Below are positions 10,383-20,299 of a stretch of DNA of 41,389 nt, piece after piece. Each line of letters opens with the position of its first letter. Within the stretch, counting starts at the first letter, position 1. This DNA is from Paracoccaceae bacterium (GTDB lineage Bacteria > Pseudomonadota > Alphaproteobacteria > Rhodobacterales > Rhodobacteraceae). A model generated the notes under the pieces. The model saw only the letters and a program-made list of their open reading frames with translations. It did not search any database and was not told where the DNA came from. Made by a program: the position numbers and the translations under genes. The stretch is taken from NCBI GenBank assembly GCA_030148005.1, contig JASBUI010000002.1, positions 1-41,389 on the forward strand. Direction: 5' to 3'.

Positions 10383-11255
10383 TTAGCGCAGGAAACCGAT
10401 GGAGTAACGAGGCTCAAGCTTTGCCTGCAAAAGATAGGCGTCCAACAGGGCGGCGTCGGGCTGATGCTTGGTGCCGGTTTCCTTGGCGGCAAGGCCACCG
10501 GTGATGAAAAGGCAATCAATATCCTCGCCCATCGCGCCCTGAACATCTGTGTGGATGCCATCGCCAATGGCAAGGATGCGGCTGGAATGGGCGTCTTTGC
10601 CCAGTTCCGCCAGCCGCCGGTGTGCCAGATCATAGATCGGCGGATGCGGCTTGCCGAAATAAAGGCTCTGCCCGCCCATCTCCGTGTAAAGGCGGGCCAG
10701 AGCGCCGGCGCACCATTCGCGCTTGTCGCCCCGGTCGACAACGATGTCCGGATTGGCGCAAAGCAGCGGCAGGCCGCGTGTCTTGGCCAAAAGGAAGGCG
10801 GGGCGGTTGACTGATGGATCGGCCTGCGGATCGAATGGGCCGGTGCAAACGATGCCATCGGCCTCGGCCAGTTCGACCTGAGTGATTTCGACCGGGTCTT
10901 CCACCACGGCGATGGGATCAAAAAAGCTTTGGTCATGCGGCTCGCCGATGAACCAGACCTTCTTGCCCACGGCGCCGCGGAACATGGCGGCGCGCGCGCT
11001 GTCGCCCGAAGTTGCGATCGTGTCCCAACATTCGGGCGAGACGCCGATATGTTCCAGCTGCTTGGCAACGGCAGCGCGGTGGCGCGGCGCATTGGTCACC
11101 AGACAGACCGCCCCGCCGCCCTTGCGATAGTTGATCAGCGCCTCGACCGCGCTTGGGATCGGGGCGACGCCGTCATGCACACAGCCCCAAAGGTCGACGA
11201 AAAGGGCGTCGTACTTTGCACTGACCTCCGCCAGGTTCTCGATGATCTGCGTCAT
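10383..11255 (-). CDS. HAD-superfamily class IIA hydrolase (TIGR01459-like)
   Basis: This is a HAD phosphatase-fold protein of 290 residues with a class IIA cap. Motif I reads LFVDLWGCVHDG, so the nucleophile Asp is present but the usual second Asp (D+2, general acid) is Trp. This appears typical of the TIGR01459 group as I recall it. Motif II is LVTNAPR, motif III the Lys in FGKPHPP, and motif IV GDGIHTDVQGA, which keeps its acidic residues. The substrate is unknown. It lies between the PhaJ-like gene (121-base gap holding that gene's promoter) and ppaC (60-base gap), all on the same strand. Confidence 0.88.
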   Translation of the reverse strand: MTQIIENLAEVSAKYDALFVDLWGCVHDGVAPIPSAVEALINYRKGGGAVCLVTNAPRHRAAVAKQLEHIGVSPECWDTIATSGDSARAAMFRGAVGKKVWFIGEPHDQSFFDPIAVVEDPVEITQVELAEADGIVCTGPFDPQADPSVNRPAFLLAKTRGLPLLCANPDIVVDRGDKREWCAGALARLYTEMGGQSLYFGKPHPPIYDLAHRRLAELGKDAHSSRILAIGDGIHTDVQGAMGEDIDCLFITGGLAAKETGTKHQPDAALLDAYLLQAKLEPRYSIGFLR

Positions 11256-11315
11256 TTCTGATCCTTTCGGCGGTGCCGGGCGCCCTTTTGCCGGGGCCTT
11301 GTTGCGCTGTTGAAA

Positions 11316-12236
11316 CTACAGCTTGAGGTTCGGGATGATCTGCTTTTTCCGGCTCATGATGCCGGGCAGAACAACCGTGTCACCTTCAACGGTCGCGCCA
11401 AAGCTGGCCTGCGCCACGCGTTTGGTCAGATCGTTGGGAACCAGCAGCGTAGCCTCTTCGTTCAGGATGTCGACCACGAATAGAAGAACCTCGTTCACCT
11501 TGTCCTCACCGGCGACGGCGGGCATCGCTTCCATCAGCTCTGCCTTGCGGTCCAGAACCATCTTGGGCGAGGTCGTCTCAAGAACAGAGACGCGGAACTT
11601 GACGCCCTCGACCTCATATTCCTTGCTGTCCATGCGCAATAGCTCGGTCGCGGAAAAGGCCGAGACATCGGATTTCGCCGCGAACATCTCGGCGGCGTAT
11701 TCGGGGATAGAGATACCCAGCTCTGAGGCAAGCTTTTCGCCAAGCTCGCGGTCCTGATCGGTGGTCGTGGGCGAGCGAAACTCAAGAGTGTCCGACAGGA
11801 TGCACGACAGCATCAGGCCCTTGATGGGATCGGTCATCTTGGCTGCGTTCGGGCCCATCAGGTTGTGCATGATCGTCGCCGTACAGGCCAGCGGGCGGAT
11901 GGTGATGTTGATCGGTCCGCTGGTTTCCAGCCCGCCGACCAGTTTGTGATGGTCGATGATGGCGCGGATATCGGCGCTGTTGATATTGGCGGGCAGTTCG
12001 GCTGGGTTGTTGGTGTCCACGATGATGACGGGCTGATCGTCGGCCACATCCTCGATGATGGCGGGCTGATCAAATCCCCAGCGTTTCAGCACAAAGGCAG
12101 CTTCGGTATTGGGGCGGCCCAAAAGCCGCGCCTCGGCCTTCTGGCCTTTGATCTGCGAAAGATACCACGCCCAGATAAGCGGCGAGCCGGTTGAATCGGT
12201 GTCGGGGGCCTTATGGCCAATAACAAAGGTAGTCAT
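11316..12236 (-). CDS. ppaC: Manganese-dependent inorganic pyrophosphatase (family II)
   Basis: This is a cytoplasmic DHH-family enzyme that hydrolyses pyrophosphate and pulls biosynthetic reactions forward. It has 306 residues. The metal ligands are visible as GHKAPDTDS (His8, Asp12, Asp14), VDTNN (Asp74) and IIDHH (Asp95-His96-His97). The C-terminal substrate motif SRKKQ is close to the end. In the first motif an Ala replaces the more usual Asn before PDTDS; it is not a metal ligand. The gene is divergent from the DUF2161 gene. Confidence 0.95.
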   Translation of the reverse strand: MTTFVIGHKAPDTDSTGSPLIWAWYLSQIKGQKAEARLLGRPNTEAAFVLKRWGFDQPAIIEDVADDQPVIIVDTNNPAELPANINSADIRAIIDHHKLVGGLETSGPINITIRPLACTATIMHNLMGPNAAKMTDPIKGLMLSCILSDTLEFRSPTTTDQDRELGEKLASELGISIPEYAAEMFAAKSDVSAFSATELLRMDSKEYEVEGVKFRVSVLETTSPKMVLDRKAELMEAMPAVAGEDKVNEVLLFVVDILNEEATLLVPNDLTKRVAQASFGATVEGDTVVLPGIMSRKKQIIPNLKL

Positions 12237-12344
12237 GTAAGCGTCCGTCTGAGCAAGGGGAATTCGGCGCCCTTATAGGGGTGGGCGGTCGCGATGTCAC
12301 GCATACAGCTTGCGGCGAATTGCGCGTGCTTTAATGTCGCTTTC

Positions 12345-13085
12345 ATGCAACGCGAGACGGATCTCTACGGGCCTATCAAGGCACTGCTTGAAGGGCAGGG
12401 ATACATCGTCAAGGGCGAGGTGGGCGCGGCCGATCTTGTGGCTTGCCGCGATGGCGATGAGCCGGTGATCGTCGAGTTGAAGTTGCGGTTTTCACTGGCG
12501 CTGTTTCATCAGGCGGTGGCGCGTCTTGCGATCACTGATCTGGTCTATGTCGCGGTCGAAAGGCCGGGCGGCAAACCGGCGCGCCGGGCGCTTAAGGACA
12601 ATCTTGCGATGTGCCGGCGGCTGGGTCTTGGGCTGATCACCGTGCGTGGCCGCGATGGCTATGTCGAGGTGCTGGCAGATCCGGTGCCCTATTCGCCGCG
12701 CAAATCAGCGCGCAAGCGATCACGGCTTTTGCGGGAATTTCAGCGGATATCCGGTGATCCCAACACGGGCGGGGACACACGCGGCGGGATCGTGACCGGC
12801 TATCGGCAGGATGCGCTACGCTGTGCGGCCTACCTGCAGCAAAGCGGCCCGGCGCGCGGCGCCGAGGTTTGCCGCGCAACCGGCGTTGGCGCGGCAACCC
12901 GCATCATGGCCGACAATCATCATGGATGGTTCGATCGCGTCTCGCGCGGCGTCTACGCCCTGACCGCCGAAGGCGATCAGGGGCTGAAGACATGGGCAGC
13001 CGCAGTGCCAGAGCCTGCGCCAGAGCCCGACCCCGCCGCTGATCCAGAGGATCAGAGCGGCGAGGCGATCTCTTCAAGGAAGTAG
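12345..13085 (+). CDS. DUF2161 protein, predicted PD-(D/E)XK phosphodiesterase
   Basis: This is a protein of 246 residues. The N-terminal part has a restriction-enzyme-like core: Asp30 in GAADLVA, Glu44-x-Lys46 in VIVELKLRF, and Gln56 (HQAVARL), the layout of a PD-(D/E)XK nuclease fold. The C-terminal part, from about residue 145, looks like a winged-helix region (ALRCAAYLQQSGPARGAEV). An Ala/Pro/Glu-rich tail ends the protein. The start at MQRETDLY is chosen by family resemblance; an in-frame ATG lies 51 bases upstream. No ribosome-binding site is seen. A weak promoter (TTGCGG 12310-12315, TAATGT 12332-12337) would begin transcription at or next to the ATG. The 3' end overlaps the convergent LuxR-type gene by 34 bases. 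Confidence 0.75.
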   Translation: MQRETDLYGPIKALLEGQGYIVKGEVGAADLVACRDGDEPVIVELKLRFSLALFHQAVARLAITDLVYVAVERPGGKPARRALKDNLAMCRRLGLGLITVRGRDGYVEVLADPVPYSPRKSARKRSRLLREFQRISGDPNTGGDTRGGIVTGYRQDALRCAAYLQQSGPARGAEVCRATGVGAATRIMADNHHGWFDRVSRGVYALTAEGDQGLKTWAAAVPEPAPEPDPAADPEDQSGEAISSRK

Positions 13086-13531
13086 CTGACGAACTGAAGC
13101 CGTCCCTGTAGGCCCGACTTCTGATAGATCGAGGTGTTCTGCGCCTTGATCGTGCCCTCGCTTTTTTCGCGCAAGGCGGCGATCTCGGCGACAGAGAAAC
13201 CCTTGATGATCAGTATAGCAACTTCACGCTCGGCCGGTGTCAGTCCCCAGTCGTCAAACTTCTGTGTTGCAACCCGCGCAAAGGACCCGGCGGCGACCGC
13301 CAGTTGGTCCTCGACACGCTGGCTGCGACTGGCAGCCATCCGTAAGACGACTAGGGACAGTATGAACCCGGTGATCAGCCCGACGATTGTCAGGACCTCG
13401 ATGATCTCGTGCAATTCCCACGACGGGCGAAAGCTGTCGACGTTAAAGACAGTTCCGATGAACTGGTAAACCACAAGGACAAGCGACACTGATTGTATTG
13501 CTACTGCGAGATAAAGGAGTTTGCCCCGCAT
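13052..13531 (-). CDS. Membrane-anchored LuxR-type HTH regulator
   Basis: This is a protein of 159 residues with two predicted transmembrane helices (about 6-27 and 43-64) joined by a short loop of about 15 residues. A cytoplasmic LuxR/GerE-type helix-turn-helix follows at about 95-155, with LTPAEREVAILIIKGFS and the family's AEIA...GTIKAQNTSIYQKSG. There is no receiver or autoinducer domain, so it would be a one-component membrane-tethered transcription factor. The ATG at 13531 is chosen because the segment before it is not hydrophobic; an upstream start at 13597 cannot be excluded. It lies 62 bases downstream of the PepSY-like gene on the same strand, probably in one operon. Confidence 0.8.
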   Translation of the reverse strand: MRGKLLYLAVAIQSVSLVLVVYQFIGTVFNVDSFRPSWELHEIIEVLTIVGLITGFILSLVVLRMAASRSQRVEDQLAVAAGSFARVATQKFDDWGLTPAEREVAILIIKGFSVAEIAALREKSEGTIKAQNTSIYQKSGLQGRLQFVSYFLEEIASPL

Positions 13532-13593
13532 GTCGCTGTCCGTTCTTCTTGTGGTTGACCTCGCCCATAGAGTTTCAGTCAACGACACGGAAA

Positions 13594-14028
13594 TCAATCG
13601 TCGTCGTCGTCTGAATCGTCGTCGTCGGAGTCGTCGCTGTCGTCGTCGCTGTCATCGTCGTCGTCGCTGTCATCATCGTCATCATCATCGTCATCATCAT
13701 CGTCATCACCGTCGTCATCATCATCATCATCGTCTTCCTGATCATCGCTAACTTCGGTTTCATCCTTGTAGACCGTCTCTCCGTCGCTGGACATAATGAT
13801 CTCGCGCTCGGTGCCTTCTTCGTTCACGGCCTCGATCTTGTAGCGGCCCAGCCATGTGCGCTTGACCTCGAAGGACACATATCCCTCGCCCTTAAGCATA
13901 TCGACGATCGTCTCGATCGCCGTCATCGGTGAGCTATCTGGTGCCGGATCTGTAGTTTGTGCAAAAGTAGGCGCGCCGGAAAGGGCTACGACTACCGCGA
14001 ATGGTATAAGTTTTTTCGATGTCTGCAT
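13594..14028 (-). CDS. Secreted PepSY-like protein with poly-Asp tail
   Basis: This is a protein of 144 residues. Residues 1-23 form a clear signal peptide ending in TFA-QTT. Residues 35-92 resemble a PepSY domain (TAIETIVDMLKGEGYVSFEV, then YKIEAVNEEGTERE, then a SDGETVYKDE end). From residue 99 to the end, 40 of 46 residues are Asp, broken only by five Ser and one Gly. Such a tail could bind calcium or other cations in the periplasm or outside; that is inference. AGGAG precedes the ATG. It lies just upstream of, and probably with, the membrane LuxR regulator. Function not recognised. Confidence 0.8.
   Translation of the reverse strand: MQTSKKLIPFAVVVALSGAPTFAQTTDPAPDSSPMTAIETIVDMLKGEGYVSFEVKRTWLGRYKIEAVNEEGTEREIIMSSDGETVYKDETEVSDDQEDDDDDDDDGDDDDDDDDDDDDDSDDDDDSDDDSDDSDDDDSDDDDD
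13597..13734 (-). repeat. In-frame trinucleotide microsatellite coding for Asp/Ser
   Basis: About 138 bases consist almost wholly of GAC/GAT triplets with scattered TCN/AGY Ser codons (read on the minus strand). They encode the acidic tail of the PepSY-like protein. Replication slippage by whole triplets would change tail length without a frameshift. Confidence 0.9.
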
Positions 14029-14097
14029 GTCTCTTCTCCTGTAGTGGTTACTAGAATTCACTGTTTCGGTCGTAGTTCGTTTGCTCCGTGAGTGGCT

Positions 14098-14145
14098 GGG
14101 GGGGGAGCGTGCGTCTATTTGTTCCATCACGGCGCGGTGATGGAA
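14098..14145. promoter_or_regulatory. G8 tract and 9-bp inverted repeat upstream of the PepSY-like gene
   Basis: A run of eight G (14098-14105) is followed by TTCCATCAC (14122-14130), a 6-nt loop, and GTGATGGAA (14137-14145), a perfect 9-bp dyad. It lies about 100 bases upstream of the PepSY-like start and 160 bases upstream of the CIRCE element. Apart from this, the 14029-14271 gap shows nothing I recognise. The dyad could be an operator for the neighbouring LuxR-type protein. Confidence 0.45.
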
Positions 14146-14271
14146 TCATCCAAACGGGATAGATCGCCCAAATGGGACAAAAGCCCTAATTCTGGCCCGC
14201 AAGCGGTTGCGCAAAATAGACGAAAGATTATGTGGATCGGGCGAGATCGGAAAAAAAGCGCCGAACTTGCA

Positions 14272-14300
14272 TTGACCTCTTTGCTACCTACCCTTACATC
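14272..14300 (+). promoter_or_regulatory. Candidate groESL promoter
   Basis: TTGACC (14272-14277), a 17-nt spacer and TACATC (14295-14300) form a sigma-70-like promoter just upstream of CIRCE. It places the start of transcription at or near the left CIRCE arm. A CTTG at 14266 has no good sigma-32 -10 partner. Confidence 0.55.
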
Positions 14301-14307
14301 CCGGTCG

Positions 14308-14334
14308 TTAGCACTCATATGAGGTGAGTGCTAA
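14308..14334 (+). promoter_or_regulatory. CIRCE element (HrcA operator)
   Basis: TTAGCACTC, nine bases, then GAGTGCTAA is an exact match to the CIRCE consensus. HrcA binds CIRCE as a repressor, with GroEL needed for its activity. The site lies between the promoter and the groES ribosome-binding site. Confidence 0.97.
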
Positions 14335-14369
14335 CGAACAAAGTAACTCGAGCGAAGGAGCGTTCTGAG

Positions 14370-14657
14370 ATGGCATTTACACCGCTGCATGACCGCGTTT
14401 TGGTTCGTCGTATCGAAAGCGACGAAAAAACCGCAGGCGGGCTGATCATTCCTGACACTGCAAAAGAAAAGCCTGCTGAAGGCGTTGTTGTTTCCGTGGG
14501 CGCTGGCGCGCGTGACGAGGATGGTGAGCGTATCGCCATGGACGTCAAAGCCGGAGACAAGATCCTTTTCGGCAAGTGGTCAGGCACTGAAATCACCGTC
14601 GAAGGTGAAGAGCTGCTGATCATGAAGGAAGCCGACATCCTGGGTCTTATTTCTTAA
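14370..14657 (+). CDS. groES: Co-chaperonin GroES
   Basis: This is the heptameric lid of the GroEL folding chamber. It has 95 residues, the normal length. It begins [14 protein letters not shown], has the mobile-loop region ([20 protein letters not shown]) that contacts GroEL, and ends with the conserved [16 protein letters not shown] lies upstream of the ATG. An earlier in-frame start lies in the CIRCE region and is rejected. It is co-transcribed with groEL, 37 bases downstream, and repressed through CIRCE. Confidence 0.98.
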   Translation: MAFTPLHDRVLVRRIESDEKTAGGLIIPDTAKEKPAEGVVVSVGAGARDEDGERIAMDVKAGDKILFGKWSGTEITVEGEELLIMKEADILGLIS

Positions 14658-14685
14658 GCCCGGTCGATCCCCCAACATATTCTAG

Positions 14686-16344
<1,659 letters not shown>

Positions 16345-16365
16345 GCCCAAGGCTTAGACAATTGG

Positions 16366-16396
16366 AAAAGGGCGTCCCAAACGGGGCGCCCTTTTT
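16366..16396 (+). terminator. Intrinsic terminator after groEL
   Basis: AAAAGGGCGTCCC pairs with GGGGCGCCCTTTT across a short loop, with one G-U pair, and the T-run follows the stem. It begins 22 bases after the groEL stop. Confidence 0.88.
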
Positions 16397-16435
16397 CGTT
16401 GCGGCTTTGGTGTGAGGGATTGCAGTATCCGGTGG

Positions 16436-16927
16436 ATGCAGACCTCTTCATCGGGCCGTGGCCCTGGCATGGCCACGCCGCCCCAGTTTGATCAGATCGA
16501 AACCCTGCTGACCTGCGCCTTTGGCGGGCCGGACGAAGCGCGGCTTGTCCGGCGTCTGCGCGCTGCCGGGGATATGGCCGCTGAGTATGTGTCGCTGCAG
16601 GGCGGCGTGGTCGTGTCTTATGCCGCCTTGGCCAAGTTTGGCGCGCCGCATGGCTGGCTGGCGCTGGCGCCGGTAGCCACATTGCCCGAATTTCAGGGCC
16701 GGGGGTTTGGCCTTTCCCTTGTGCGCGCGGTCTGTGCCCGGCACGCCAAAGCGCAAACCATCGTGGTCCTCGGGCGCCCGGAATTCTACCAGCGCGCGGG
16801 CTTCAGCCTTAAGCGTGCGGCAAGGCTGACATCGCCCTATCCGATCGCAAACACGCTTTTGTCCGGCCCGGGCGCGGACCAGCCTGACAAGACATTGGTC
16901 TACCCAGCGGCCTTTGGCGCGGTGTGA
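16436..16927 (+). CDS. GNAT-family N-acetyltransferase (YhbS-like)
   Basis: This is a predicted acetyl-CoA-dependent acetyltransferase of about 163 residues. It follows the YhbS-like pattern: FDQIETLLTCAFGGPDEARL at the N-terminus, the acetyl-CoA-binding LPEFQGRGFGLSLVRA with the R-G-x-G turn, and LGRPEFYQRAGFSL as motif B. The start is uncertain: GTG at 16412, ATG at 16436 or ATG at 16469 are all in frame, and none has a strong ribosome-binding site. The gene appears monocistronic after the groEL terminator. Substrate unknown. Confidence 0.8.
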   Translation: MQTSSSGRGPGMATPPQFDQIETLLTCAFGGPDEARLVRRLRAAGDMAAEYVSLQGGVVVSYAALAKFGAPHGWLALAPVATLPEFQGRGFGLSLVRAVCARHAKAQTIVVLGRPEFYQRAGFSLKRAARLTSPYPIANTLLSGPGADQPDKTLVYPAAFGAV

Positions 16928-17087
16928 CATTGCGCAGAAAAGAGTATGACTTCGGCTCAGTCCACATCCGAAAGGCGTAGGGGCATTCGCAACTGGCAGC
17001 AGGGCGGCCCGCGATGATCCGGCGCCTAGCCGCGCCGATACATAGATTTGGATTGCCAGTGGCGCGCCCTTGGCTCAGGTTCGCCGC

Positions 17088-17945
17088 ATGCGACTTTTCC
17101 TTTTGACCAGCCTGACGATGGTGGCCTTTGCCGCCAATTCACTATTGAACCGCATGGTGCTGGTGGACCCGGCCATGGGGCCTGCGTCCTTTGCGGCCAT
17201 TCGCATGGGTTCGGGCGCGCTTGCGCTTGCGGCGCTCATCCTTTTCCGCCGCCGCGGCGGTTTGGGGGGCTCGGTCACGGGGGCGCTGTCACTTGCGACA
17301 TATGTTCTTGGGTTTTCCTTTGCCTACGTCTGGCTTGATGCAGGCGTGGGCGCGCTGATCCTTTTCGGCGGCGTCCAGATCACCATGTTCGCAGGCGCCC
17401 TTGTCCTGAAAGAGCCTGTGCCGCGCGCCCGCTGGATCGGCGCCTTTGTTGCCTTTGCCGGGCTTGCCTACCTCTTGTGGCCGGGCGGCGCGGACGCTCC
17501 GGGCTTGGGCGGGTCGCTTTTGATGGCGGTGGCGGCGCTGGGCTGGGGCATCTATTCGCTGGCCGGGCGGCGCGGGCCCGACCCGCTTGCGGCGACGGCG
17601 GGGAACTTTGTCTTTGCCGCGCCGCTTGCGGCCCTGGTCTGGGTCGCACTGCCGGACGGGGTGACGGGGCAGGGCGCGCTCTTGGCGGTTCTGTCCGGGG
17701 CGGTCACCTCGGGGTTGGGCTATGCGCTTTGGTACACCGTTCTGCCTGCCCTTGGCTCAGGGCGGGCGGCGGTGACGCAACTGGTGGTGCCGGTCATCGC
17801 CATGGTGATGGGCATGGTTTTTCTGGCAGAGGCGCCCAACCTGCGGTTTGCCCTTGCCGCGGCGCTTGTTCTGGGCGGGATTGCGCTTTCCCTGCGCCAA
17901 GCGGCGCCCAGCCGCGAAAAAGAGCCGCAAGCCGGCTCGCATTGA
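17088..17945 (+). CDS. EamA/DMT-family transporter
   Basis: This is a hydrophobic protein of 285 residues with about ten predicted transmembrane helices in two EamA repeats. It contains [20 protein letters not shown] and [20 protein letters not shown] in the first half, and [20 protein letters not shown] with a second acidic-Pro loop in the other. Members of this drug/metabolite family export amino acids, nucleobases or other metabolites. The ATG is chosen over an upstream in-frame TTG at 17070. The secreted hydrolase gene follows after 26 bases, possibly in the same transcript. Substrate unknown. Confidence 0.87.
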   Translation: MRLFLLTSLTMVAFAANSLLNRMVLVDPAMGPASFAAIRMGSGALALAALILFRRRGGLGGSVTGALSLATYVLGFSFAYVWLDAGVGALILFGGVQITMFAGALVLKEPVPRARWIGAFVAFAGLAYLLWPGGADAPGLGGSLLMAVAALGWGIYSLAGRRGPDPLAATAGNFVFAAPLAALVWVALPDGVTGQGALLAVLSGAVTSGLGYALWYTVLPALGSGRAAVTQLVVPVIAMVMGMVFLAEAPNLRFALAAALVLGGIALSLRQAAPSREKEPQAGSH

Positions 17946-17971
17946 GGGAGGCTGCCCCTTATCTTGGTGTC

Positions 17972-18697
17972 ATGAAAACATGGGCGCTCATCTTTCTGCT
18001 CGTTTCCCCCGGAACCGCCTTTGCCGATTGCGTGGTTCTGGTGCACGGGCTTGCGCGCGGATCGGCCTCGATGCTTTTGATGGAAGAGGCGCTGCGCCTT
18101 GATGGTTACCGGACCGTCAACGTCAACTACCCATCGACCGAGGCGCCGATCAAGACGCTTGTCGACACCACGCTGCCCGCCGCCGTTCGCAAATGCGGCG
18201 ACACCAAGGTGCATTTCGTCACCCATTCGATGGGCGGCATCCTTGTGCGGGCATGGATGGAAAACGACCGCCCCGCCAAGATGGGGCGCGTGGTGATGCT
18301 GGCGCCGCCGAACCATGGCTCGGAACTTGTCGATGCCTTCAAGGACCTGCCACCCTTTGAATGGTTCAATGGCCCTGCGGGGATGCAGCTTGGGACAGGA
18401 AGCCAAAGCTTGCCGAACAAGCTTGGCCCGCCGGATTTCGAGCTGGGGATCATCGCCGGGGACAGAACGCTGAACCCGTTTTACTCAAGCGTGATCGAGG
18501 GCGTGGATGACGGGAAAGTTTCGGTTGCTTCGACCAAGCTGAAGGGGATGACCGATCATATCGTTCTGCCGGTGACCCATACCTTCATGATGCTGAACCC
18601 GGTGGTTATCGCCCAGACATCGGAGTTTCTGAAAAACGGCAAGTTTGATCGGGCGATGACCTTTGGCGAGGCGATTGAAAAGGCCACGGGCGACTAG
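17972..18697 (+). CDS. Secreted lipase/esterase-like alpha/beta hydrolase
   Basis: This is a protein of 241 residues with a signal peptide ([18 protein letters not shown], then DC). The core begins with [14 protein letters not shown], the oxyanion strand. The nucleophile elbow is HSMGG with Ser86. [11 protein letters not shown] is typical of lipase-like members, and a late DH...THTFMM segment probably holds the acid and the catalytic His. It should act in the periplasm or outside on lipids or esters. The stop overlaps the convergent purK stop in a shared CTAG (18694-18697). Confidence 0.83.
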   Translation: MKTWALIFLLVSPGTAFADCVVLVHGLARGSASMLLMEEALRLDGYRTVNVNYPSTEAPIKTLVDTTLPAAVRKCGDTKVHFVTHSMGGILVRAWMENDRPAKMGRVVMLAPPNHGSELVDAFKDLPPFEWFNGPAGMQLGTGSQSLPNKLGPPDFELGIIAGDRTLNPFYSSVIEGVDDGKVSVASTKLKGMTDHIVLPVTHTFMMLNPVVIAQTSEFLKNGKFDRAMTFGEAIEKATGD

Positions 18698-19770
18698 CTG
18701 CCGGGGGTGATGATCCGGTTGACATGGCCCATCTTGCGCCCCGGGCGGGCTTCGGTCTTGCCATAAAGATGGATGGCGGCGTTTCCGCTGCTGGCGATCT
18801 GGGGGATGCGATCTATGTCATCGCCGATCAGGTTCTCCATCTCGACATCCGCGTGGCGGTGCCCATCGCCCAAGGGCCAGCCCGCAACGGCGCGGATATG
18901 CTGTTCGAACTGATCCACGACACAGCCGTTCTGCGTCCAGTGGCCTGAGTTATGCACCCGCGGTGCAATCTCATTGACGATCAGCGCGCCCGGCGTGACG
19001 AAAAGTTCGACGCCCATCACCCCGACATAATCCAGCGCGTTCAGGATGCGCCCGGCAAGAATGGCCGCATCGGTGCGCTGCATTGTGCCAAGGCTTGCCG
19101 GAACGGTGGTGGTGTGCAGGATCCCATCCCGGTGGACGTTCTGGCCGGGGTCGTAACAGACAACCTGACCGTCCTGCGACCTTGCACCGATCACCGAAAT
19201 CTCGGCGCTGAAATCAACAAAACCTTCTAGGATCGCGGCGGCCCCTGCCATGGCGGCAAAGGCCTCTGGCGCTTCGGCGGCATCGCTTAGCCGGACCTGC
19301 CCCTTGCCGTCATAGCCCAAACGCCGGGTTTTCAGGATCGCGGGCAGGCCGATCTTTTCGATCGCGCTCTCCAGATCCTTCAGGCTTTGAACATCCGCAA
19401 AGGGCGCCGTGGCAAGGCCAAGATCGTTCAGAAACGCCTTTTCGGTCAGGCGGTCCTGACTTGTCGCAAGGGCGCGCCGGTTGGGGTGGATCGGTGCCAG
19501 ATGCTCAAGGATATCCAGCGCATCCGTCGGGATGTTCTCAAACTCATAGGTGATCACATCGACAGAGCGGGCAAACTCTTGCAGGGCTTTCTTGTCATCA
19601 TAGGGCGCGGTGGTGACGCGGTCGGCAACCTGACCTGCGGGCGGGTTGGCGCCCGGCTCAAAGATATGGGTCTTCAGGCCAAGGCGGGATGCGGCAACCG
19701 ACAGCATCCGGCCCAGCTGACCGCCGCCCAGAATTCCGATGGTGCTGCCTGCGGGCAGGGCCTTAGCCAT
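18694..19770 (-). CDS. purK: N5-carboxyaminoimidazole ribonucleotide synthase
   Basis: This is an ATP-grasp enzyme that carboxylates AIR with bicarbonate to N5-CAIR in purine synthesis. It has 358 residues. The start [20 protein letters not shown] is the family N-terminus, YEFENIP and [12 protein letters not shown] are ATP-grasp motifs, and [14 protein letters not shown] is the catalytic C-terminal signature. It overlaps the upstream purE by 8 bases, a classical purEK operon. A longer start at 19848 lies deep inside purE and is rejected. Confidence 0.97.
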   Translation of the reverse strand: MAKALPAGSTIGILGGGQLGRMLSVAASRLGLKTHIFEPGANPPAGQVADRVTTAPYDDKKALQEFARSVDVITYEFENIPTDALDILEHLAPIHPNRRALATSQDRLTEKAFLNDLGLATAPFADVQSLKDLESAIEKIGLPAILKTRRLGYDGKGQVRLSDAAEAPEAFAAMAGAAAILEGFVDFSAEISVIGARSQDGQVVCYDPGQNVHRDGILHTTTVPASLGTMQRTDAAILAGRILNALDYVGVMGVELFVTPGALIVNEIAPRVHNSGHWTQNGCVVDQFEQHIRAVAGWPLGDGHRHADVEMENLIGDDIDRIPQIASSGNAAIHLYGKTEARPGRKMGHVNRIITPGS

Positions 19771-20251
19771 CTTGCGGCGTCTCCGGAATGGAAGCGGAAA
19801 GCGCCCGGCGCCAATCGTCCAGACGCTTGCCAAGTTCTGCATCCCCATTGGCCAGAATTGCCGCGGCCATCAGGCCTGCGTTGGCCGCGCCAGCAGCGCC
19901 GATTGCCATGGTGGCCACCGGAAAGCCGCGCGGCATCTGAAGGATAGAATAAAGACTGTCGACGCCCGAAAGCGCCTTTGTCTGGATTGGCACGCCAATG
20001 ACAGGAACGCGGGTTTTCGACGCCATCATTCCGGGCAGATGGGCCGCGCCGCCCGCACCTGCGATGATCACTTTCAAACCGCGCCCGGCGGCCTGTTGGC
20101 CGTAGTCCCACAAACGGTCAGGGGTGCGATGGGCGGACACGATGCGTACCTCATGGGGCACGCCCAATTCGTCAAGAATGTCGGCCGCTTCCTTCATGGT
20201 GGGCCAGTCCGACTGGCTGCCCATGATAATGCCGACTTCAATTTTGGCCAT
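19763..20251 (-). CDS. purE: N5-carboxyaminoimidazole ribonucleotide mutase
   Basis: This enzyme moves the carboxyl group of N5-CAIR to give CAIR, the next step after PurK. It has 162 residues, the usual class I length. [21 protein letters not shown] with the catalytic His, and the [11 protein letters not shown] loop are all present. A strong AGGAAGGGG ribosome-binding site precedes the ATG. It is the first gene of purEK. The DUF465 gene ends 49 bases upstream on the same strand. Confidence 0.97.
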   Translation of the reverse strand: MAKIEVGIIMGSQSDWPTMKEAADILDELGVPHEVRIVSAHRTPDRLWDYGQQAAGRGLKVIIAGAGGAAHLPGMMASKTRVPVIGVPIQTKALSGVDSLYSILQMPRGFPVATMAIGAAGAANAGLMAAAILANGDAELGKRLDDWRRALSASIPETPQDG

Positions 20252-20299
20252 GCGTGACCCCCTTCCTGAAAGAGCGGGCACTATAGCCAGATTGCCCGG

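Noticed and set aside
13597..13734. Tandem triplets that might look like a CRISPR or minisatellite array.
   Set aside because: There are no repeat-spacer units; the tract is a coding Asp/Ser microsatellite in frame with a signal-peptide protein.
14266..14290. CTTG plus CCTACCC upstream of groES as a sigma-32 promoter.
   Set aside because: The -10 matches CCCCATNT poorly; TTGACC with TACATC and the CIRCE element explain the region better.
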